Below, one piece after another: positions 55,695 through 64,000 of a stretch of DNA of 64,000 nt. This stretch comes from Welwitschia mirabilis. Lineage: Eukaryota; Gnetophyta; Gnetopsida; Welwitschiales. How positions within the stretch are numbered: position 1 is the first letter of the stretch; each line of letters begins with the position of its first letter. The position numbers and the translations under genes are program-made. The stretch is from NCBI GenBank assembly GCA_051453625.1, contig JBOZIK010000001.1:162854868-162918867 (forward strand), written 5' to 3'. The notes below the pieces were generated by a model that saw nothing but the letters and a program-made list of their open reading frames with translations, was not told where the DNA came from and did not search any database.

Positions 55695-57066
55695 TGTAGG
55701 ATTAAGAACCCTAAAGCAGGGGATTGTGNNNNNNNNNNGGCGTGAATAGGTCTTTCAAAATATTCAAATAAATTTACAATATAAACTTACTTAAAATGAA
55801 TCATTAAAAAGTTTGTGCATAAAAACTAAAAGTTTTCTAAAAAACGAGAATAATAGAAAGCATAGAAATATAGATCATATACATACAAGTTTTATAGTAG
55901 TTCAGGAAAATTTTTTACTTGAGTCTCAATGATCAACTTTATCATCAAGCATAAGTTGGATCTCCTTTAAACTCTTCTAGGCATTGCAAGTTTACCTATA
56001 ATCTTTAGAAATGGACTTGTTCTAAAGGCTTAGTCTCAAACTTGTTAAAAAGACTTTTTCTGAATGCTTAGTCTCAAGAAATCATGATAGTAATGATATA
56101 ATGCCTAGGTGCACTGGTATTACTCATTCTTTTTCTCAATAAAAGAAATGGAGCACTTCTACTATAAATGATACAATCTATGAATAATAGAGTGCCACAA
56201 ATGTGACCTTACATGCAAAGATACCATAGATGTTAGCTCGTCTTTGGATAGGAATAAAATGCTAAATGAGTACAATGATTAATCATCAAGATTCAATAGT
56301 TCAGTAAAAGATTAAAAGCTTTTACTATGATTCCACTCCTAGCTATTTATAATGGAAGACTTTTAGGATTATTACAAGTGAAAACATGCTTCTAATGGCT
56401 ATAACATGGCTACATAATGGATACAAAATTCGCATTTCTGTTTTAGCTGGTTGACCCCTCAAACTTCTAGTTAACTTCTCCTAGTATTATCACTTAAATA
56501 AGTCATTCGAGTGAACTTTTTAATTGTCCTATTTTCTTATGGCTTCATGTTTGGTTGACTCCTCAAGGTCCAATTGAATGCTCATCCTATTGCCCATATA
56601 TCTGTCTAGTTGCTTACTTGATCATGATAAAATTCATCTCAATTATTCTGCATCAGGTTTAGTTGACCCCTTAAGGATCTAGTTGACCCCTTACTGATTG
56701 GTGTAAAGAATTAATTCTTAGTTCTCAGATCTGGTCGACCCCTCATAGACCTAGTTGATTCCTTGATGATTAGTTTAGGAGTATTATTCTCAGGTTCAGA
56801 GATCCAATCAATTCCTCAAAAGTCTGATCGATCCCTATGAATTCAGTTTAATTATTAAAGTTTGCTCTAGGTGTGATCAACCATTTAGAAGTCTAATTAA
56901 CCCCTTAAGAGGGTAACAAAACTTGACAGGTTTTAGAATTAGAATATCACATTCATAATTTTAGCTTCTAACATATAGATGACCAATATTTTCTACACAA
57001 AATACAAAAAATTTTACTTCAAAGAAAACATTAGTTTGACATTAATTAGAAATTCATAATCCAACA
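55695..57066 (-). repeat. 5' LTR of the 50290-57066 element
   Basis: On the minus strand it starts TGTTGGATTATGAATTTC and ends ..GGGTTCTTAATCCTACA. It has the palindrome array (56450-56910), a TATA box at 56344-56351, and a 10-N gap in the G-rich tract at 55729-55738. Confidence 0.9.
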
Positions 57067-58200
57067 CCTGCTACTTTTTAAAGATTAGTAAATAGTATTT
57101 TTAGGATATAATAGACAGATTTTTTGAAGTATTTATGGATGATTTTATAGATTTTATAAATAATTTTGATGATTTACTTGATAGATTAAAAAAAGTTTTA
57201 GAAATATATGAAGAGATATGCTTAAAACTTAGCTAGTTAAAAAGTCATATTATAGTGACATAAGTCATAGTTTTAGAACATAAAATATCTCAAAATTGAT
57301 TAGGATTGATAAACAAAAAATTAAAGTTACAAGAAATGTTTTACCCCTAAGCAAATGAAAAGATTTAAGATCTTTCTTAGGGCATGTTGAGTATTACAGA
57401 AGATTTATAACTAACTTTAGTAAAGTTAATAAACCTATGAGTAACCTTTTATAAAAGGATGTGGAATCTAGTTGGGTTGATAAATGTCAAGGTGCTTATC
57501 CAACTTTAAAAGATAAGCTTTTCTTAACACCTATTTTATAGGGACCTAATTAGAAAAGACCATTTTACATTATTATTGATACATCTAATCATGCTATGGG
57601 AGCTGTTTTAGGGTAAAAAGATAAAAATAATAAATTAGATGCTATTTTCTACATTAATAAGAACTTTAAACTAATTGAATCAAATTACGTAGTAACTGAA
57701 AGAATGTTGTTAGTAGTAGTGATGGTATTAGAAAAATTCAAACATTATATTTTAGGTTATGAAGTGAAAGTTCAAGTGGCCATGGTGCTATTAGATCTTT
57801 GGTGAATAAAAAAGAAGCTAATTTAAGAATTATGAGATGAATATTACTAATGTAAGAATTTGACTTAAAACACATTGAGAGAAAAGAGATAGAAAATGTA
57901 GTAGTAGATCATCTTTCAAGATTAGAATTTTCTAATGAAGAACAAATAAATATAACAAATGAATTTCTATCTGAACATCTATTTCAAGTAAAAACAAATT
58001 CATGGTACTCTAACATAGCAAATTTTATTATAAGTAAGAAATTACCATCTTTTATGAATTATTATGAAAGAAAAAAATTGTTAAAAGAATCTCAAGACTA
58101 TGTATGACATGATAAAATGTTATTTAAAAGATATAAAGATTATGTTATTAGAAGATGTGTGAAATAAAATTAGTAAAAACAAATTCTCAAGGAAGATCAT
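57067..58200 (+). pseudogene. pol: Gypsy RT C-terminal part and RNase H
   Basis: After CCTGC the RT continues with ATF. It reaches FFEVFMDDFIDFINNFDDLL (about 57123-57182), with the catalytic FMDD box intact, then LKKVLEIYEEICLKL. RNase H is recognised at its end by EFDLKHIERKEIENVVVDHL and SRLEF (57850-57930), the hallmark of Athila/Tat elements, followed by the SEHLFQVKTNSWYSNIANFI linker. Frameshifts occur between blocks. Confidence 0.8.
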
Positions 58201-58912
58201 AAGGGAGAAGGAAAAGTACATTATAATGCAAAAATAATAGGTATAAAAATTTTGCATATGAGATATTACTATATTATAACATTCAAAGATTCAAATTCTT
58301 ATGTCTAGAGTTGTGATAAGTGTGAAAGAAAAGGAGAATTTAACCAAAAATTAGAAATGCCATAATAATGGATTTAGTCAATTTAACCTTTTAATGTTTG
58401 TGAAATAGATTTCATTAGATCTATAAACCCTTTCTTCTATGGGGAAAAAATCAGGTCTATATTGATTATTTCATTAAGTGAGTTAAGGCTAAGGTTGTAT
58501 CTCACTATTTCTTCCAAACTATAGTTATCTTTTGCCTTAGAAATATCATCTATTAGTTTGGAGCTCCTCGAAGTCTTATATATGATAGAAGAACTCATTT
58601 TACTATTGAAATTTTTAAGAAAATCTTAACTAAACATGGAATCCATTGCAAACTCTCTACTACCTATCATCCTTAATCTAATAGTCAAGATAAAGTGACT
58701 AATAGAGAAATCAATAGAATATTAATAGTACTAAGAAAATAAATTGGGCGAAAAAGTTAAATAAAGCTCTATAGAATTATATAATAACTTGGAAACATAG
58801 CATAAGATTTACACCATATGACTCAATCTATGAAAAAAAATGCTATTTTGTCAATTGAATTTAGAATAAAGACCTTTAAATTGGCTAAAGAACTAAAGTT
58901 TAATTTGGATAC
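58200..58912 (+). pseudogene. pol: Gypsy integrase, interrupted at its C-terminus
   Basis: The HHCC zinc finger is represented by SCDKCERKGEF (about 58310). The catalytic core includes VCEIDFIRSI (first Asp), FGAPRSLIYDRRTHFT (second Asp) and the TTYHP..NSQDKVTNREIN region (about 58660-58710). The C-terminal part (SIEFRIKTFKLAKELKFNLD) corresponds to the VELEHKAYWALKxLNFDL segment of Athila/Tat integrases. It is cut at 58912 by the LTR of the next copia element. Stops and shifts prevent function. Confidence 0.8.
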
Positions 58913-60095
58913 TATTAGGTTATATTTTTACAAATTTGATGTCAAACTAAAATTTTCTAGTATAGAAAATTATGTTGTATCTCTTGTAGAAAATATTAAT
59001 CTTTATAAGTTAAAAGTAACTAACATTTCTTACTAGCTATGCTTAAACTTGATAAGTAACAGAATTTTTAAGGAGTTAATTAGATTTTTAAGGGATCAAC
59101 TAGACCTATACAAAAAATTATCATTTTCAATTTATTAAGGAGTTAACTAGATTCCTAAGGAATTGACTAAACCTATACAAAAAATTATTAAATCTTTTGT
59201 TTTTTAGGGATTGACCAAATATTTAAGGGATTAATTGAACTTATGCTAAAAATTTTGCATTTATTTTTATAAGGGGTTAACTAAATAAATATATAGTTAG
59301 TTAGATTTTAGATGAGGTTGATCAGACTATGAAACATGAAGAACTCAGGTCAATTGGTAGAAAATGGGATTGTTTAACTTAGTGAAGACACTCCCTAGAG
59401 TCAACTAGATGTTTTGAGGGGTTGACTGATTGTGGTACAAAAAAATTTCTTATTCTATTTTCTAACCATTTACCTTCCTATTTTTTAGCCATTGGAATAT
59501 CAAATCCACTTATAAAATTCTAAAATCAGTCCTTTATATAAATCATAGTTATCAAAATCATATAAATTCCTTTTTGGCTAACTAAAATTAAAAAAGCATC
59601 TTTTTAGCATCAGTTATTTAGTTAATCAAGTTATACTATATGTACTTGGATTTGTGCATCGTTTTCAAATAGTATGGAACTATCTTTATTATACTTTAGT
59701 TCTAAAAAAGTCTATACTTCTTGGTATACTATTAATACCAAAAAGTATTTTTGTAAAGGTTAAGACTAAGCTTCAAAAATTCTAATTACGAAGATTATAG
59801 ATTAACTTAATAAACTTGAAAAGTAAGTAATAAGGATCTAAACAAGTCTTGAGTAAAAGCTAACTACTGAAAGTAAAGTAGGGGATTTTCTAAACCATTC
59901 TAAATCATGCGTCTGATAATTTCCATTGGTATTTTCTAGTTTTAGTTCTTTCTCTTTTTAGATCTTATTCCTAGATAGATCATTTGGTTATTTCATATAT
60001 ACAAATACTTTTGTATTATTTAATATTTTTTGAAGATAGTGTTTTAATTTAATTTAATTCCATGCATCCCCTTATTTAGGGTTCTAGATCCTACA
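58913..60095 (+). repeat. 5' LTR of the terminal copia element
   Basis: It starts TATTAGGTTATATTTTTAC, decayed from the family's TGTTAGATTATGTTTTGCT, and ends GGGTTCTAGATCCTACA. Palindrome repeats are fewer and more decayed (59070-59430). TATATAAAT at 59534-59542 is the probable core promoter. Confidence 0.85.
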
Positions 60096-60097
60096 TT

Positions 60098-60109
60098 TGA
60101 TATTAGAGC
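60098..60109 (+). promoter_or_regulatory. Primer binding site (initiator tRNA-Met)
   Basis: TGATATTAGAGC matches TGGTATCAGAGC at 10 of 12 positions. Both differences are transitions. Confidence 0.8.
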
Positions 60110-60151
60110 AAGGTTAAGCCACTTGTAGATCTTGATTCCTGAATCCTAACT

Positions 60152-61730
60152 ATGAGTAATCCTACTAATAGCCTCTCTACTAGAAGACTATCCAAGATTA
60201 ATGGAATTAACTATGCTTACTAGAAGGTCCAAATGAGAATATTCCTTAGATACTTAGATGTATACATGGAAAATTTTATCTATAATTGATATGTTGTGTC
60301 CACTCTGTCCAAAACTAATAGTAATGAAACCATCATTGTTGTTGAGAAATCTTGAGACCAATAAACCCCTATTGATAAAGCCAAGAAAAACTTAAATGCA
60401 CTTTTAATGCTATTTTTTGTGTATTTTATGTAGATGAATTCAAGAGGATTATGAACTATGAACATACTAAGAAAGCGTAGGATATACTTAAAATCACATA
60501 TGAAGGAACATTCACTATAAAATACGTAAAGCTATAGATGCTTATTTCTAAGTTTGAAGATATTCACATGGAAGAAGAAAAGGTTCTATAAGAGNNNNNN
60601 NNNNNNNNNNNNNNNNNNNNNNNNNNNNNNNNNNNNNNNNNNNNNNNNNNNNNNNNNNNNNNNNNNNNNNNNNNNNNNNNNNNNNNNNNNNNNNTATAGA
60701 TTCTTATTTCTAAGTTTGAAGATATTCACATGGAAGAAGAAAAGGTTCTATAAGTGTTCTTTGCTAGGCTAACAGACATAGTAAAATCTATGATAAGTCT
60801 AAGTGAGAAAATGATAAAAAAATGTAGTACAAAAAGTTCTTGGATTTATTCCAAAATTCTTTAAGCCAAAGGTCATGGCTATTGAGGAGAGTAAGAACAT
60901 TAATAAAATGACATTAGAAGAAGTACAAGGTAATATTTAAACTTATGAGTTAAAGTTTTCTAAAGGTAAAAGGGAAAGTCTTACATTGAAAAGTATGCAA
61001 AAAGAATCCATATTTGGAAAATAAAATGAAGATCTTAATGAAGATGAGGTTATTNNNNNNNNNNAGCAAGAATGTTCAAAAAATTCTTACATCAAAGAAA
61101 GACACATGGTAAAACAAGCAAGGGACCAAGGTAGGGCCAGTTCAACATAAGAAGAGATCTAGAAAAAGAAAAGGAGATCTAGTGCTATGCATGTAAGGGA
61201 TATGAACATGTTGCAAATGATGTCCAAATAATAAAAGAGATTAGATAAAATCCAATACATCATCCTTCATCACCACTTGGGATAATGTAGATGAAGAAGA
61301 AGATAGTCCAAAGTTATAAATTAGATAGAGATATAAGACTTTCTTTCATGGTAGTCATCCCTTCCATGAAAAACATACCATGCTTAATTAAATCAAACAA
61401 CCTAGACCTTATTAAATAATATTAAAAGAATCTAAAAAATCCTTACCAAGAATTCTATTCAGAATATGAAAATTTAGCAAAATAGAGCAATGAGTTAAAA
61501 AAATAATGAAGGATTTAAACAAGAAAAAGAAAGATTTGAAGAGAAAATACAAGATGATTTAAATAGAAGAAAATGAGCTAATTCAAAGGTAAAAAGCATT
61601 TGTCATTTTGCAAATAATGTTTCAAATATTTCAAGTAAATTAGAACACATTCTTAGAATACGAAGACTAGTTCATGATGAGGAAGGTATTGGTTTCATCT
61701 CTAAAAAACCACATAATTAGTTGAATAAGG
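60152..61730 (+). pseudogene. gag: Copia gag (Sirevirus-like)
   Basis: ATG at 60152 opens MSNPTNSLSTRRLSKINGIN, then YAY followed by a stop at the family's Trp, and VQMRIFLRYLDVYM. Capsid words (MNILRKR, FTWKKKRFYK in a shifted frame) continue across a 100-N gap. The zinc knuckle near 61190-61235 reads CYACKGYEHVAN, and a single-base deletion then removes the last Cys from frame. A coiled-coil C-terminus follows to about 61600. Sequence just left and right of the gap is duplicated, so part of the gene is counted twice. Confidence 0.75.
60595..60694. other. Assembly gap (100 N) flanked by a duplicated end
   Basis: The 55 or so bases before the gap (60540-60594, CTTATTTCTAAGTTTGAAGA onward) are repeated almost exactly after it (60701-60755). 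This is the signature of two overlapping contig ends left unmerged, so the real gap is probably zero or negative in length. Confidence 0.85.
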
Positions 61731-61799
61731 TAACATGGCAAAATAATTTTTGGGGAAAGATAAATCATTCAAANNNNNNNNNNNNNNNNNNNNNGATAA

Positions 61800-64000
61800 T
61801 GATTTTCTCAAGCTTTGTCAATACTTTTTCATCTAAATTTATGATAAGGGGATGTGTACCATAACAATCCCAATGAACTAAGTGGATAAGGAATAATAAA
61901 TTGAAAAGTCCATTAATCTAAATAGCCTCTAAAGTATTAAATGAAACTTATTGATACATGGATCGTGGATATTCTCAGTAAATGATAAGTGATAAATTAG
62001 GATTCCAATATTTGGATGACTTTGATGGAGGAGAAGTAACTTTTGAAGATAATAGAAAAGCAAAAGTTTAAGGCATAGGAAGAATCAATGGAGGTAACAT
62101 GTCTAAAATTAATGAAATTTATATGTAAATGATCTTAAACATAATTTGCTAAGTATCAGTCAAATTTGTAATAAATGTCATAAAGTTATTTTTTATAGGA
62201 AAAAAACTTAAAGTTAGACATAATAAAAGAAATGATGTTCTTTATAGAATTGATAAATATTTGTCTACTTATTATTTTTGTCATATAAATCAAGAAGAAT
62301 TATGGCACTAAAAGTTAGGACATGTAAACTATGACCATCTTAAAACCATCATTAAAAACAATATCATGAAAGGAACCCCTAAGATTAATATTGATAAACA
62401 TAGATTGTGCGATGCTTGTTAAAAAGAAAAATAAGTTAGGACCTCTCATAAAAGTCAAAACTTAGTTTTCTGAATAAGGTCACTTGAACTTATTCACATG
62501 GGCTTAGTTAGCCTTTCCAAAATAAAATTGTAGAAGGAAAATGATACTTCTTGACTATGATAGATGACTTCTCTAGATTTACTTAGATTTCCTTCTTAGG
62601 AAATAAAGCTCAAACCTTCAAAAGTTGTGTTAAAGTCTATAATAAAATTCAAAATGAGAAGGGATACACTATTAAAAAGATTAGAAGTGATCATGGAGGA
62701 GAATTTGAAAATTACCTTTTTAAAAATTATTGTGTAAACAATAATATAAAATAATGGTTTTTAGCCCCAAAGATTATGCAATAAAATGAATTATAGAAAG
62801 GAAAAATTGAGTCCTTTAAAATATGATAAGAACAATGCTAAATGATAAGGAAGTATCTAAAACATTTTTAGCTTAATTATAACATACTACATGGTACATT
62901 ATCAAGAGAGTCTATCTAAGACTAGACATGATTAAAACCTCCTATGAACTCTAAAAAGGAAGAAAATTAAATGTATCATATTTAAGGTCTTTGGAAGTAA
63001 ATGTTTTATCTTAAAAAGATAGAGAACATTTGAGTAAATTTGAGTTCAAAGCTAATGAAGCAATTTTCTTAGGATAACAAATGAAGTCTAATAATGAAAG
63101 AATTCATAAACATTCAAATAGATGACTTTAGTATGAGACTTCTTCCTTTAAGTGGTGAAGCAAATCTTACTTTAAGTATTTCCACAATAAAAGAAGTAAT
63201 AACTAAAAAGGAAGAAGATCCATCTTAAGAGATTTTCTATAAAAAGTTTAAAGAGTTAAAAAATCACCCACTTAAGTATATTTTTTGAGATGTAAACTTA
63301 AAAGTTTATACTAAAAATTCTCTTAATAATTTTTATATCCAAATTTGTTATGTTTCTAAAATTAAATCTAAAAAGTTTGAAGAGGCCAAATGTCTTGAAG
63401 AATGGATGATGACTATGCAAGAATAACTTCAACAATTTAGAAGAAATAATGTTTAGGAACTTGTAGAAAGATCAAAAGATCAAAATGTAATGAAATAAAA
63501 TGGATCTTTAAGAATAAGTGTAATGAATACAATAATGTAATTAAAGACAAGACAATATTAGTAGCTTAAGAATACAACAAGATTGAAGAAATAGATGTAG
63601 GAGACACATTTGATCTAGTGGCTAGACTAAATAGTATTAGAATGTTTCTCTCCTTTGCATCCTTCAAGAACATCAAAGTTTTTCAGATGAATGTAAAAAG
63701 TGCCTTTTTAAATGGAGCTCCCAACAAAGAAGTTTATGTGGAACAACAATAAGGTTTCATAGATCCATACAAACCAAGCCATGTCTATAAAATTAAAAAA
63801 TCTTTGTATGATTTAAAATAGGCTCCAAGGACTTGGTATGAAAAATTGGCAACATTTTTTAAAGAAAATGGTTACACCCATGGAGCTTTGGATAAAACTC
63901 TATTTGTCAAAAATCTTAAAGAAGACTTTATTAAATCTATGTTGATGACATAAGTTTTGAAGCCTTAAAAGAGGATCTCTTAAAAGAATTCATTAGCATT
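61800..64000 (+). pseudogene. pol: Copia pol: protease, integrase, RT (truncated by window end)
   Basis: The protease box at about 61954 reads YMDRGYSQ where YLDSGCSR is expected, so the catalytic Ser is Arg. The pre-integrase motif ELWH-stop-KLGHVNYDHLK lies at about 62295-62340. In integrase the first catalytic Asp is Gly (HMGLVS, 62494) and the second is kept (RSDHGGEF, about 62690). RT begins CLEEWMMTMQE (about 63390) and NVWELVERSKDQNV with a stop at the Trp. Motif A is QMNVKSAFLNG with Asp changed to Asn (about 63690). SLYDLK, APRTWYEKLA and, after a frameshift, IYVDDISFE (about 63930) follow. It is a full-type but inactive pol. Confidence 0.85.

Larger units (their letters stand above)
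50290..57066 (-). mobile_element. Non-autonomous Sirevirus-like copia element (pol deleted), second copy
   Basis: Minus-strand order: 5' LTR (57066-55695), PBS, gag (from 55628), protease (54010-53700), RNase H tail fused at about 53605, extra ORF (53125-52091), polypurine tract, 3' LTR (51572-50290). It lacks integrase and RT. The internal joint is the same as in 38662-46009, so both derive from one deleted ancestor. Its length is 6777 bp with two 10-N gaps (50467-50476, 55729-55738) inside the LTRs. It is inserted in gypsy RT. Confidence 0.9.
21650..58912 (+). mobile_element. Athila/Tat-type Ty3/gypsy element split by four copia insertions
   Basis: Host sequence remains in four internal pieces: 22576-23283, 34936-36409, 49448-50289 and 57067-58912, about 4.9 kb in total. 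They encode, in order, gag, protease, RT, RNase H and integrase, all on the plus strand. Each junction is explained by a copia element. The three insertions with both ends in the window have 5-bp target duplications (AAAGA, GATAC, CCTAC/CCTGC). The 5' LTR is probably about 21650-22575 (TATATATAAATAT near 21768). The 3' LTR lies beyond the window. Motifs FLDGYNGYD, FMDDF and FDLKHIER..VVDHLSRLE point to the Athila/Tat branch. The element is dead, with many stops. Confidence 0.85.
58913..64000 (+). mobile_element. Sirevirus-like copia element with full-type pol, runs past window end
   Basis: The 5' LTR (58913-60095), primer site, gag and pol through RT motif B and YVDD are visible. The 3' part, including any extra ORF and the 3' LTR, lies outside. 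The LTR interrupts gypsy integrase. The left flank is GATAC (58908-58912), and its partner cannot be seen. Three small or standard gaps occur (60595-60694, 61055-61064, 61774-61794). Confidence 0.85.

Noticed and set aside
1-64000. Intact host protein-coding gene, such as exons with splice signals
   Set aside because: No set of open exons with a recognisable plant protein was found on either strand. All recognisable coding sequence is retrotransposon-derived.

Overview
This window looks like nuclear DNA from a flowering plant. It is very AT-rich and has almost no intact open reading frames. It contains both Ty1/copia and Ty3/gypsy LTR retrotransposons, and at 19617-19690 it carries a decayed fragment of the plastid trnI-GAU gene. 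I see no intact host gene, rRNA operon, CRISPR array or bacterial feature. Nearly all coding signal is retrotransposon sequence broken by stops and frameshifts. Many of the lesions are G-to-A or C-to-T (Gln to stop, Trp to stop, Gly to Ser/Arg/Glu), as expected of old methylated DNA.

Layout. 1-4229: no gene recognised, one cluster of short palindromes. 4230-11430: a decayed LTR element with 1.4-kb direct repeats, a tRNA-Asp-type primer binding site, two decayed ORFs of unknown family and a 645-N gap in a 66-bp tandem array. 11431-17420: mostly unrecognisable, with an LTR-like piece at 14880-16020. 17430-19150: minus-strand gypsy gag/protease/RT fragment with an internal tandem duplication. 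19617-19690: plastid-derived trnI piece. About 19840-21650: 5' LTR and gag start of a Sirevirus-like copia element. From about 21650 to 58912: one plus-strand Athila/Tat-type gypsy element split by four later copia insertions. 58913-64000: the last of these insertions, running off the end of the window.

The nested structure is the main result. The gypsy host has insertions in gag (23284-34935, minus, repeat AAAGA), protease (36410-49447, plus, repeat GATAC), reverse transcriptase (50290-57066, minus, repeat CCTRC) and integrase (58913 onward, plus). The protease insertion is itself interrupted by another copia element (38662-46009, plus, repeat GTCTT). Removing the insertions restores a colinear gypsy gag-PR-RT-RH-INT order.

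Four copies (23284-34935, 38662-46009, 50290-57066, 58913 onward) belong to one Sirevirus-like family. Its LTRs are full of GGTCGACC-like palindromes. In the three copies whose 3' part is visible, an extra ORF of about 345 codons lies between pol and the 3' LTR. Two of those copies have lost integrase, RT and most of RNase H through the same deletion yet keep gag, protease and the extra ORF. This suggests a non-autonomous lineage that moved with proteins supplied in trans by pol-bearing relatives.
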